The notes beneath the pieces were generated by a model. It saw only the letters and a program-made list of their open reading frames with translations. It was not told where the DNA came from and ran no database searches. A DNA stretch of 39,091 nt from Siccirubricoccus soli (GTDB taxonomy: Bacteria > Pseudomonadota > Alphaproteobacteria > Acetobacterales > Acetobacteraceae), in contig NZ_JAMZIK010000082.1 in NCBI RefSeq assembly GCF_024178315.1, forward strand, positions 1-39,091. Reading direction: 5' to 3'. This document shows, one piece after another, positions 25,213-37,331 of the stretch (position 1 is its first letter; every line of letters begins with the position of its first letter). The position numbers were made by a program, and so were the translations under genes.

Positions 25213-25255
25213 CCGCAGGAGTCCAACCCAGGCGGACCTCCCCTTGAGCAGCTCC

Positions 25256-25993
25256 ATGGCGAAGAACAAGTCGGGCGGCTGGCTCGAGAGCGTGAAGACG
25301 ATCCTCTATGCCGGGCTGATCGCCATCGGCATCCGCACCATCGCCTTCGAGCCCTTCAACATCCCCTCCGGCTCCATGATCCCGACCCTGCTGGTGGGGG
25401 ACTACCTCTTCGTCTCGAAATATTCCTACGGCTATTCCCGCTACTCCATGCCGCTCGGGCCCAACCTGTTCTCCGGGCGCATCTTCGGCAGCCTGCCGGA
25501 GCGCGGCGACGTGGCGGTGTTCAAGCTGCCGCGCGACCCCAGCCAGGATTACATCAAGCGCATCATCGGCCTGCCGGGGGACCGCATCCAGGTGCGCAAC
25601 GGCGTCCTGCACGTGAACGGCCAGCCGGTGAAGCGGGAGCTGGTGGGGCCCTCAAATCTCGACCGCTGCTACGGCACGGACGGGCCGAAGCTCTACCGGG
25701 AGACGCTGCCGGAAGGCCGGGTGCACGCCATCCTCGAATGCTCGGACAATTATGGCCGGGCGGACAACACGGATGAGTACCGGGTGCCGCAGGGCTATGT
25801 CTTCGGCATGGGCGACAACCGGGACAACAGCCAGGACAGCCGCTTTCCTGAAGTCGGCTTCATCCCGCTGGAGAATCTGGTTGGCCGGGCGGAGTTCATC
25901 TTCTTCTCCATCGATGGCTCTGCGGCCTGGTGGGAGGTGTGGGGCTGGCCGATGGCGATCCGCTGGTCGCGCCTGTTCTCCGCCATCCGTTGA
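25256..25993 (+). CDS. lepB: Signal peptidase I
   Basis: 245 residues from ATG 25256; 28 upstream codons from 25172 are not family-like. An N-terminal membrane anchor (about 13-30) is followed by the catalytic serine Ser40 in PSGSM (37-41) and general base Lys101 in YIKRIIGLPGD. The box-E sequence GDNRDNSQDSR is near the C-terminus. It cleaves signal peptides at the outer face of the inner membrane. A Cys pair (DRCYGTDG, LECSDNYG) lies in the periplasmic domain. Two bases separate its stop from rnc, so lepB, rnc and era are co-transcribed. No strong Shine-Dalgarno sequence before the chosen ATG. Confidence 0.93.
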   Translation: MAKNKSGGWLESVKTILYAGLIAIGIRTIAFEPFNIPSGSMIPTLLVGDYLFVSKYSYGYSRYSMPLGPNLFSGRIFGSLPERGDVAVFKLPRDPSQDYIKRIIGLPGDRIQVRNGVLHVNGQPVKRELVGPSNLDRCYGTDGPKLYRETLPEGRVHAILECSDNYGRADNTDEYRVPQGYVFGMGDNRDNSQDSRFPEVGFIPLENLVGRAEFIFFSIDGSAAWWEVWGWPMAIRWSRLFSAIR

Positions 25994-25995
25994 GC

Positions 25996-26712
25996 ATGGC
26001 CCGGAAGAAGCAGGCGGAGCCGGCCGCGCCTCCCGATTTCCAGGAGCTTGCCCGCCGCATCGGGCATGACTTCGCCAACCCGGCCCTGCTGCGCCAGGCC
26101 CTGACCCACCGTTCGGCGGGCGACCCGCAGCGCGGCCAGCTCGATTCCAACGAGCGCCTGGAATTCCTCGGCGACCGGGTTCTGGCGCTGCTGATGGCGG
26201 AATGGCTGGGGGAGCGCTTCCCGGAGGAGCGCGAGGGCACGCTGATGCGCCGCTTCGGTGTGCTGGTGGCCTGGGACACCCTGGCCCGGGTGGCGGAGAT
26301 GGAGGAGCTCGGCCGCTACCTGATGGTGGCGCCGGGCGAGGGGCGCTCGGGCCTCGCCACGCGGCAGAACGTGCTGGCGGATGCGCTGGAAGCGGTGCTC
26401 GGCGCGCTCTACCTGGATGGCGGGCTGGAGGCGGCGCGCCGCTTCTTCCGCCGCGCCTTTGCGGGAGAGATCGAGGCCGGGCCGGAACGGCCCCAGGCCT
26501 CGCCCAAGAGCCGGCTGCAGGAATGGCTGCAGGGCAGGGGGCATGGGCTGCCGGAGTATCGCCTGGCCTCCACCGCCGGGCCGCCGCACCAGCCGGTGTT
26601 CGTGGTGACGGTGACCGCGGCCGGGCGTTCTGCCGAGGGGGTGGGTGACACCAAGCGTGCGGCGGAGCAGCGGGCCGCGGAGGCCTGGCTGGCCGGAATC
26701 GGGGGCGGATGA
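25996..26712 (+). CDS. rnc: Ribonuclease III
   Basis: 238 residues. The catalytic signature NERLEFLGD is at 52-60 (Glu53, Glu56, Asp60) and the second metal site at Asp129/Glu132 (LADALEAV). A C-terminal double-stranded-RNA-binding domain (about 168-234) begins PKSRLQEWLQ and ends TKRAAEQRAAEAWL. It processes rRNA precursors and structured mRNAs. The long N-terminal ORF extension overlapping lepB is not real. Its TGA overlaps the first ATG of era (ATGA at 26709-26712). Confidence 0.95.
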   Translation: MARKKQAEPAAPPDFQELARRIGHDFANPALLRQALTHRSAGDPQRGQLDSNERLEFLGDRVLALLMAEWLGERFPEEREGTLMRRFGVLVAWDTLARVAEMEELGRYLMVAPGEGRSGLATRQNVLADALEAVLGALYLDGGLEAARRFFRRAFAGEIEAGPERPQASPKSRLQEWLQGRGHGLPEYRLASTAGPPHQPVFVVTVTAAGRSAEGVGDTKRAAEQRAAEAWLAGIGGG

Positions 26713-27782
26713 GCGGGAAGGAGTCCATCGTGGGCGGTGCAGCGCCTGGGGCCGAGGAGACCCGGCCCGACGCCGGCGCCGAACGGGCTGGCGCGGCGGC
26801 GCCGGGTGCCGGCGAAAGCCAGCACGGGGGGGCTGCCGGTGACACCCTTCACTCTGTGGGTGCCGAAGGGGCTGGCGTGGCGGCTGCCGGCGAGACCCGC
26901 TGCGGGCTGGTGGCCGTGGTCGGCGCGCCCAACGCGGGCAAGTCCACCCTGGTGAATGCGCTGGCCGGCACCAAGGTCACCATCGTCTCGCCCAAGCCGC
27001 AGACCACCCGCTTCCGCATCCGCGCCGTGGTCATGCACCAGGCCGCGCAGATCGTGCTGGTGGACACGCCCGGCATCTTCACCCCGCGCCGCCGGCTGGA
27101 CCGCGCCATGGTCGCCGCCGCCTGGGGCGGGGCGCAGGATGCCGACCTCACCCTGCTGATCGTCGATGCCAGGGCCGGTATCACGGAGTCGGTGCGGGCG
27201 ATCTGCGACAGGCTGGCCAAGGTGAGGCGCCCGGTCTGGCTGGCGCTGAACAAGGTGGATCTGATCGAGCCGCCCCGGCTGCTGCCGCTGGCCGCGGAGC
27301 TGAATGCCCTGCTGCCCATCGCCGAAACTTTTATGATCTCCGCCGAGAAGCAGCGCGGCCTGGACCGGCTGCTGGCCAGGCTGGCGGAGGCCATGCCACC
27401 CGGCCCCTACCTCTTCCCCGAGGATGAGCTCTCCGACCTGCCCAACCGGATGCTGGCGGCCGAGATCGTGCGGGAGCAGATCCTGCGCCAGACCCATCAG
27501 GAGGTGCCCCACCACACCACGGTGGAGACCGAGAGCTGGCAGGAGCGGCCGGATGGCAGCGTGCGCATCGACTGCACCATCTATGTCGGCCGGCCGAGCC
27601 AGAAGGCCATCCTGATCGGCGATGCCGGCGCGAGGGTGAAGGCGATCGGCGCCGGGGCACGACGGGAGCTGACGGCGCTGCTGGAGCGGCGGGTTCATCT
27701 CTTCCTCAATGTGAAGGACCGGCCGGGCTGGGATGAGGAGACGGGGCGCATCCGCGCCCTCGGCCTGGAACAGGACGAGTAG
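26709..27782 (+). CDS. era: GTPase Era with an N-terminal repeat-encoded extension
   Basis: 357 residues from the ATG coupled to rnc, against about 300 for the family. G1 GAPNAGKS (72-79), G3 DTPG (119-122), G4 NKVD (181-184), G5 SAE (211-213), and a C-terminal KH domain (about 280-340) for 16S rRNA binding in 30S assembly. Residues 1-60 are Ala/Gly-rich low complexity encoded by a partly duplicated DNA segment. The conserved protein starts near ETRCGLVAVVGAP (62-74). An alternative GTG at 26877, with GAAGGGG 5 nt upstream, would give 301 residues. Coupling favours 26709, family length favours 26877. Its gene order with rnc is standard. Confidence 0.93.
   Translation: MSGKESIVGGAAPGAEETRPDAGAERAGAAAPGAGESQHGGAAGDTLHSVGAEGAGVAAAGETRCGLVAVVGAPNAGKSTLVNALAGTKVTIVSPKPQTTRFRIRAVVMHQAAQIVLVDTPGIFTPRRRLDRAMVAAAWGGAQDADLTLLIVDARAGITESVRAICDRLAKVRRPVWLALNKVDLIEPPRLLPLAAELNALLPIAETFMISAEKQRGLDRLLARLAEAMPPGPYLFPEDELSDLPNRMLAAEIVREQILRQTHQEVPHHTTVETESWQERPDGSVRIDCTIYVGRPSQKAILIGDAGARVKAIGAGARRELTALLERRVHLFLNVKDRPGWDEETGRIRALGLEQDE
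26751..26897. repeat. Duplicated GC-rich segment within the start of era
   Basis: Two related segments, 26778-26820 and 26862-26897, share GCCGAA(C/G)GGGCTGGCG(C/T)GG and TGCCGGCGA(A/G)A. They are separated by a segment that can fold through CACCC and GGGTG. A further hairpin CGCCGG-GTG-CCGGCG lies in the first copy. The frame stays open through all of it. It looks like a dispersed repeat inserted between the era start codon and its conserved body. Confidence 0.6.
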
Positions 27783-27852
27783 CGGCGCGCCGTCCCGAGC
27801 GTCAGCTTCCAGCGGAGCGGGGAGCCACTCCCGGCAAGGGTAATAGGGCGGT

Positions 27853-27876
27853 GGCCCTGCGATGGGTGGCAGGGCC
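27853..27876. terminator. Perfect hairpin between era and recO
   Basis: GGCCCTGC (27853-27860) and GCAGGGCC (27869-27876) form an 8-bp stem with an 8-nt loop, 24 bp before the recO ATG and 70 bp after era. It may terminate the lepB-rnc-era transcript or act in the recO leader. No U run follows. Confidence 0.5.
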
Positions 27877-27900
27877 GGCCGGACATCCTATCTTTCCCTC

Positions 27901-28632
27901 ATGGAATGGCAGGCCCAGGCAATCGTGCTGGCCGCGCGGCCGCATGGCGAGGGCGGGGCCGTGGTCTCCGTCCTGACCGAGGCCGAGGGTCGCCATGCCG
28001 GGCTGGCGCGCGGCGGCGCGTCGCGCGCCCAGGCGCCGCTCTGGCAGCCGGGCAATCTGATCGAGGCGCGTTGGGTGGCGCGGCTGCCGGACCAGCTCGG
28101 CAGCCTGACCGGAGAGCTGCTGCACCCGGCCGCCGCCCTGGCCATGGAGGATCCGCTCGCCCTGGCGCTGCTCGCCGCCGGCTGCGCGGTGGCGGAGGCG
28201 GCGCTGCCTGAGCGGGAGGCGCATCCGCGCGCCTATCGCGGACTGGCCTCGCTGATTATTCGCCTGCCCGGCGGGGCGGCGCCGGTGCTGGCGGAGTATG
28301 TGGGCTGGGAGGCCGAATTGCTGGCCGATCTCGGCTATGGGTTGGACCTGGCGCGCTGCGCCGCGACGGGCGGGACGGAGGCGTTGCGCTGGGTCTCCCC
28401 CCGGACCGGTCGGGCGGTGAGCGAGACGGCCGGCGCGCCCTGGGCTGACCGGTTGCTGCCCCTGCCAGGCTTCCTGCTCGGCCAGGGGCCGCCGCCCGGG
28501 CCGGCCGAGTGGCGGGACGGGCTGCGCTTGACGGGCCATTTCCTGGCGCGGGACGTGCTGGGGCACCGGCGGCAGGGCCTGCCGCTGGCGCGGGTGGCGC
28601 TGGCCGACCGCGTCGCCGCGCTGGCGGCCTAA
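27901..28632 (+). CDS. recO: DNA repair protein RecO
   Basis: 243 residues from ATG 27901. An N-terminal OB-fold (about 1-80, MEWQAQAIVLAARPHGEGGAV) is followed by an alpha-helical part. This includes the alphaproteobacterial pattern LDLARCAATGGTEALRWVSP and RAVSETAGAPWADRLLPLP. RecO works with RecR to load RecA on single-stranded DNA during gap repair. The four-cysteine zinc module of some RecO proteins is not seen; only a lone Cys in ARCAATG stands near the expected place. No Shine-Dalgarno sequence is visible. Position after era and before parC fits the order of related genomes. Confidence 0.92.
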   Translation: MEWQAQAIVLAARPHGEGGAVVSVLTEAEGRHAGLARGGASRAQAPLWQPGNLIEARWVARLPDQLGSLTGELLHPAAALAMEDPLALALLAAGCAVAEAALPEREAHPRAYRGLASLIIRLPGGAAPVLAEYVGWEAELLADLGYGLDLARCAATGGTEALRWVSPRTGRAVSETAGAPWADRLLPLPGFLLGQGPPPGPAEWRDGLRLTGHFLARDVLGHRRQGLPLARVALADRVAALAA

Positions 28633-28799
28633 GGCCGAGCTTCGGCGCGGGCCGCTGGCTCGGTTTCGATCGTCCGCCGGCCCTCTTTCGGGGGCGGACC
28701 GGGGACGGGCCTGCCTCCGGCCTGAGGGACCAGGCCGCGAGCAATCGGGCCGGCGATAAGCCGCTCCAGCTGCCGTGCCTGTCGGATCCAAGGGTCCAT
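28629..28799 (-). CDS. Small Arg/Pro-rich hypothetical protein, convergent with recO
   Basis: 56 residues from ATG 28799; a TTG at 28811 would add four. It opens with an amphipathic helix (MDPWIRQARQLERLIAGPIA) and ends in a Pro/Arg/Glu-rich tail. Its TAG overlaps the TAA of recO, with no gap between the two stops. It fills most of the 274-bp recO-parC gap. No ribosome-binding site is seen and third-position GC is lower than in neighbours, so it may be a chance frame. Function unknown. Confidence 0.42.
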   Translation of the reverse strand: MDPWIRQARQLERLIAGPIARGLVPQAGGRPVPGPPPKEGRRTIETEPAARAEARP

Positions 28800-28906
28800 C
28801 GGGGATGCCAACCGGCCGGATATTGCTCCGGCGGCCTGACCCTGGCGCCGGGCCCGCCCTTCCGCTAGACCGGGCCGGACAGGAACGAAGCGCGAATCCG
28901 AAGCCC

Positions 28907-31297
28907 ATGCCGGACGACATCAAGGCTCCCCCCGCCCCCGGGCCGGAGGGCGGCGCCACCCGAGACACCCGCCTCGCCGATGCGCTCTCCGAGCGCTACC
29001 TGGCCTATGCCATGTCCACCATCATGGCGCGCAGCCTGCCGGATGTGCGGGACGGGCTGAAGCCGGTGCATCGCCGCCTGCTCTGGGCCATGCACCAGCT
29101 CAAGCTGGACCCGGATGCGGGCTTCAAGAAATGCGCCCGCATCGTCGGCGACGTGATGGGCAAATACCATCCGCATGGCGATGCCGCGATCTACGACGCC
29201 ATGGTGCGCCTGGCCCAGGATTTCGCCGCCCGCTATCCGCTGGTGGAAGGCCAGGGCAATTTCGGCAATATCGACGGCGATAACGCCGCGGCCATGCGCT
29301 ACACTGAGGCCCGCCTCACCGAGGTGGCGCAGGCCATGCTCGCCGGCATCGACGACGACACCGTCGATTTCCGCGCCACCTATGATGGGGAGGAGCAGGA
29401 GCCGGTGGTGCTGCCGGCCGCCTTCCCGAACCTGCTGGCCAATGGCGCCAACGGCATCGCCGTCGGCATGGCGACCAGCATCCCGCCGCACAATGCCGGG
29501 GAGCTCTGCGCCGCGGCCCTGGCGCAGCTCGAGGTGTTCCGGGCGCAGAAGCTGACGCTGGAACAGGTGAAGCTGCGGCCGGGCGAGGCCGGCAGCCTGC
29601 TGGGCGGCGCGCCGCACCCGGCGCGGGCCGAGTTCCTCGACGCGTCGCTGGCGCCGATGCTGGCCGTGGTGAAGGGCCCGGACTTCCCCACCGGCGGCGT
29701 GCTGGTGGAGCCGCCTGAGGCGATCCGCGAGGCCTACCGCACCGGCCGCGGCGGGTTCCGGGTGCGCGCCAGATGGGAGCAGGAGGCGCAGAAGAACGGC
29801 ACCTGGCGGATCGTCGTCACCGAGATTCCCTACCAGGTGCAGAAGGCGAAGCTGATCGAACAGATCGCCGCGCTGCTGGAGGAGAAGAAGCTGCCCCTGC
29901 TGGGCGATGTGCGGGACGAGAGCACCGACGTTGTGCGCCTGGTGCTGGAGCCGAAGAGCCGCAACATCGACCCGGCCATGCTGATGGAGACGCTGTTCCG
30001 AGCGACCGGGCTGGAGGCGCGCATCCCGCTCAACATGAACGTGCTGGATGCCGACCGCACGCCGCGGGTGATGGGCCTGCCGGAGGTGCTGTGGAGCTGG
30101 CTGGAGCACCGGCACGAGGTGCTGGTCCGCCGCACCGAGCACCGGCTGGCGGCGATCGCCCGGCGGCTCGAGATCCTCGACGGCTACCTCATCGTCTATC
30201 TCAACCTCGATGAGGTGATCCGCATCGTGCGGGAGGAGGACAAGCCGAAGGAGGCCCTGATGGCCGCCTTCGGCCTGACCGAGATCCAGGCCAACGCCAT
30301 CCTCGACATGCGGCTGCGCGCCCTGCGCAAGCTGGAGGAGATGGAGATCCGCAAGGAGCACAAGAAGCTCAGCGCGGAGCAGAAGAGCCTGCAGGGGCTG
30401 ATGAAGTCCGAGGCGAAGCGCTGGGACGCGATCGGCGCCGAGCTGGAGGCGATGCAGGCGAAATTCGGCGCCGGCGCCCTGGTGAAGGGCGTGGCGGCGG
30501 ATGCTCATCCCTGGGTGCGGGACCCCTATGCCCGCCGTACCGTCACCGGCGCGGCGCTGCCCGCGGTGGTGGTGGACGAGAACGCCTTCCTTGAGCGCGA
30601 GCCGATCACCGTCATCCTCTCCGAAAAGGGCTGGATCCGGGCGCAGAAGGGCCACATCCCCGAAGATGCTGAGTTGCGCTTCAAGGAGGGCGACAGCCTG
30701 CACACCTGGGTGCATGCCCAGACCACGGACCGACTCGTGCTCTTCGCTACCAACGGCAAGGCCTACACGCTGAAGGCGGAGGCCATCCCGCGCGGCCGCG
30801 GCGATGGCCAGCCGGTGCGGCTGATGGTGGATCTCACCAACGAGGACGCCGTGCTTTCCCTGCACGTCCACCGGGAGGGGGAGCGCTTCCTGGTCGCCTC
30901 CCAGGACGGAAGGGGCTTTGTGGTGAAGGGAGAGGACCTGCTGGCGGAAAAGCGCACCGGCAAGCAGGTGCTGGTGCCGGAGGCGGGCAAGGAGGCGCTG
31001 CTCTGCGTCCCGGCGGAGGGCGACACCGTCGCGGTGATCGGCGAGAACCGCAAGCTGCTGCTCTTCCCGCTGGACCAGGTGCCGGAGATGGCGCGCGGCC
31101 GCGGCGTGCAACTGCAATCCTACAAGGAGGGCGGGCTCGCCGACGCCAAGGTGTTCACCCGCAAGGAGGGGCTGAGCTGGCGCCTCGGCGACAGGGTGCG
31201 GGTGGAGACCGACCTAGCGCCCTGGCGCGGCAACCGGGCCGGGGCGGGGCGGCTGCCGCCCAACGGCTTCCCGCGGAGCAACCGCTTCGGCGAGTGA
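28907..31297 (+). CDS. parC: DNA topoisomerase IV subunit A
   Basis: 796 residues from ATG 28907; the frame upstream to 28775 is not family-like. The N-terminal breakage-reunion domain contains the active-site Tyr132 ([10 protein letters not shown]), and the tower and coiled-coil regions follow. The C-terminal beta-pinwheel ends in [15 protein letters not shown], a ParC rather than GyrA ending for this class. [11 protein letters not shown] also fits ParC. It decatenates chromosomes with ParE. In the quinolone region the residue matching E. coli Ser80 is Ala93 and that matching Glu84 is Asp97 ([13 protein letters not shown]). Monocistronic, with a hairpin after the stop. Confidence 0.95.
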   Translation: MPDDIKAPPAPGPEGGATRDTRLADALSERYLAYAMSTIMARSLPDVRDGLKPVHRRLLWAMHQLKLDPDAGFKKCARIVGDVMGKYHPHGDAAIYDAMVRLAQDFAARYPLVEGQGNFGNIDGDNAAAMRYTEARLTEVAQAMLAGIDDDTVDFRATYDGEEQEPVVLPAAFPNLLANGANGIAVGMATSIPPHNAGELCAAALAQLEVFRAQKLTLEQVKLRPGEAGSLLGGAPHPARAEFLDASLAPMLAVVKGPDFPTGGVLVEPPEAIREAYRTGRGGFRVRARWEQEAQKNGTWRIVVTEIPYQVQKAKLIEQIAALLEEKKLPLLGDVRDESTDVVRLVLEPKSRNIDPAMLMETLFRATGLEARIPLNMNVLDADRTPRVMGLPEVLWSWLEHRHEVLVRRTEHRLAAIARRLEILDGYLIVYLNLDEVIRIVREEDKPKEALMAAFGLTEIQANAILDMRLRALRKLEEMEIRKEHKKLSAEQKSLQGLMKSEAKRWDAIGAELEAMQAKFGAGALVKGVAADAHPWVRDPYARRTVTGAALPAVVVDENAFLEREPITVILSEKGWIRAQKGHIPEDAELRFKEGDSLHTWVHAQTTDRLVLFATNGKAYTLKAEAIPRGRGDGQPVRLMVDLTNEDAVLSLHVHREGERFLVASQDGRGFVVKGEDLLAEKRTGKQVLVPEAGKEALLCVPAEGDTVAVIGENRKLLLFPLDQVPEMARGRGVQLQSYKEGGLADAKVFTRKEGLSWRLGDRVRVETDLAPWRGNRAGAGRLPPNGFPRSNRFGE

Positions 31298-31316
31298 CCG
31301 GCCGGCCCTCGCGGCG

Positions 31317-31333
31317 GGCCCCTGCATGGGGCC
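31317..31333 (+). terminator. Hairpin after parC
   Basis: GGCCCC (31317-31322) and GGGGCC (31328-31333) with a TGCAT loop, 20 nt past the parC stop, in a very GC-rich stretch. Confidence 0.5.
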
Positions 31334-31409
31334 GGTCCGGGTCGCGGGCGGTTCGGGGGGCGTAGCGCGGTCCGCCAGGGCATGGCGACCGCGGCCGCCC
31401 TTCAGCTGT

Positions 31410-31640
31410 TCAGGAGGCAGTGCCCGGCATGGGCTGCCCCGGCAGCATGCGCAGATACCAGGCGGCACCCTGTCGGGCGGCCGAGCGGTGCAGCAGCTCC
31501 GCCGTCCGCTCCAGGGACAAGGCATCGCGCAGCAGGGCATCGGCATCGGCCCCGCAGCTCATGAGCGTTCTGAGGCGTCTCAATTCTGCGGCTTTGACGA
31601 GAAGTTCGTCGATCATCTTCGCGTTCATGGACTGCCACAT
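31410..31640 (-). CDS. 76-residue hypothetical helical protein
   Basis: ATG at 31640 preceded by CAGGTGT; an internal ATG at 31628 is also possible. The product is mostly helical (MNAKMIDELLVKAAELRRLR, then ADALLRDALSLERTAELL) and ends in WYLRMLPGQPMPGTAS. Regular spacing of Leu and charged residues looks like real coding rather than noise. It stands alone between parC and the decayed diguanylate cyclase, on the relic's strand and downstream of it. No family recognised. Confidence 0.5.
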   Translation of the reverse strand: MWQSMNAKMIDELLVKAAELRRLRTLMSCGADADALLRDALSLERTAELLHRSAARQGAAWYLRMLPGQPMPGTAS

Positions 31641-31739
31641 ACACCTGTGGATTGCGCGGGGAAGGCCAGGCCCGACCTCGGCGGGTTAACTTTACCGCGA
31701 GCGTTTCGGTCGGATCCGGCGCCGGCAGAGGGCGTGGCC

Positions 31740-32070
31740 TCGTTCGGCCCATCGCCCGGTCCCAGCCGCCGCACTGCGCTTCCTGCAGCGCCGCGTCGGC
31801 GTTGCGGAGCAGGACGGTGAGCGCACCACGGCGCCGATGGCGACCGTCACAGCCAACGCGCCCCGCTGCGCCGGGCATAAAGCCCAGCGACGGCGCGCTC
31901 GAATTAAACACGAAGACAGGGACTTCCGGCCCGCTTCAGCGGCAGACATCATCCCGCTGGCGGAGACTGGCGGCCAGCCTCTCCGCCACGTCGCGGAGCA
32001 TGACATCGCCGGCCTCATGGCCGCAGCTGCCCCCGGTCCGCTTGAAACTACCGCTGTCGAACAGCGGCAC
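31740..32070 (-). pseudogene. Decayed GGDEF (diguanylate cyclase) domain
   Basis: Pieces of one GGDEF domain lie in order on the minus strand but in broken frames. First comes FDSGSFKRTGGSCGHEAGD, continuing to LRQRDDVCR and ending in a stop (about 32061-31936). It matches the canonical DxDxFKxINDxxGHxxGD start, with the second Asp now Gly and IND now TGG. VTVAIG (31850-31833) is the later beta strand, in another frame. LTVLLRNADAALQEAQCGGW (about 31821-31762), in a third register, is the LLxxADxALYxAKxxGR end. The GGDEF loop itself is deleted. It cannot make c-di-GMP. Confidence 0.7.
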
Positions 32071-32388
32071 CGTGGAGGAGGGCGTCGCGCCGCCCGGCCA
32101 GGCCGCCGGGGGAGGAAACGGAGCTGGAAAAGTTACCTGCCGGGCCGGATCACCGGGCGCCACGGCCCGCACAACCTTAGCGCGCTCCCGGCGATTTTAT
32201 GATCACGCCATGGCTTGCAGAAGGCCAGCCGATAAGGTTGCCATTCATGATGGCTTCAGCAGGAGAACGCCGGTGCCACCTTCACGCCCTGCCTCGAGGG
32301 CGCCCGAAAATCGGCCTGATCGCCGGCCTGCCGGGACGCTCGCTGCGCGTCCCGCGCCCCGGCGGCGCAGGCCCGTGGCAGGCCGTGC

Positions 32389-36752
<4,364 letters not shown>

Positions 36753-36756
<4 letters not shown>

Positions 36757-37232
36757 TCGGCCGAGACAAGTTGATGCTGCTGATGATGGTGGCCGATGCG
36801 GGCGGGAACAGCGGCAATCCGCTCCGCATCCTGGTGATCGAGGACGAGGCGCTGGTCGCGCTGGAGATCGAATCCTTCCTCACCGCCGCGGGCCATATCG
36901 TGGTGGGCGTGGCGGCGGATGGCGGCAGCGCCGCGCGGCTGGCCCGGCAGGCCACCCCGCAGCCCGACCTTGCGCTGGTGGACATCAGGCTGGCGAACGG
37001 GTCCAGCGGGGTGCAGATCGCCGCCGATTTCGCCACGCTCGGCATTCCGGTGCTGTTCGTCACCGGCAATTGCCCGGGCACCGAGGACCGGAGCGTGGCG
37101 CTGGGCTGCCTGAGCAAGCCCTTCACGGAAGGCGAGCTGGTCGCCTCCGTCGCCGCGGCCGAGGCGGTGATGCGGGGGCGTCCTTTGCCGCGACGCCTGC
37201 CCTCCGGCCTACAGCTCTACGGCACCGGCTGA
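36753..37232 (+). CDS. Single-domain response regulator coupled to the hybrid kinase
   Basis: 159 residues from a TTG at 36753 that overlaps the kinase TGA (TTGA), with GGGGAGAG 5-12 nt upstream; an ATG at 36774 is the alternative. One CheY-like receiver domain (about 25-140): acidic pair Glu30/Asp31 (VIEDEA), phospho-acceptor Asp77 (LVDIRLANG), Thr104 and Lys122 (LSKPF). No output domain. The [10 protein letters not shown] loop is typical of receivers paired with HWE/HisKA_2 kinases. It likely receives phosphate from His1240 of the kinase and acts by protein contact. Confidence 0.88.
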
Positions 37233-37237
37233 AGCGC

Positions 37238-37251
37238 GCCGCCCGGGCGGC
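37238..37251. terminator. Palindrome between convergent response-regulator and binding-protein genes
   Basis: Perfect 14-bp palindrome GCCGCCCGGGCGGC, 5 bp after the regulator stop, followed by further GC-rich inverted sequence up to 37320. The 99-bp gap between the convergent stops holds nothing else recognisable. Confidence 0.45.
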
Positions 37252-37331
37252 ACCCGCCCGGACCCTGGCCCTGCGGGGGCGGCCAAGCCCCCCGCCGGCA
37301 GCGCTGCGGCCTGCGGCGGCGCCGCGCCCGC

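Noticed and set aside
31352-31390. A GGGGGGCGTAGCGCGG stretch resembling the 5' part of a tRNA
   Set aside because: No anticodon arm, T arm or CCA-proximal complement follows, so no cloverleaf can be drawn.
31936-32172. The 78-codon minus-strand frame as an intact small gene
   Set aside because: Its recognisable part is the front of a GGDEF domain that stops before the active site, with the rest in other frames. It is better read as a pseudogene.
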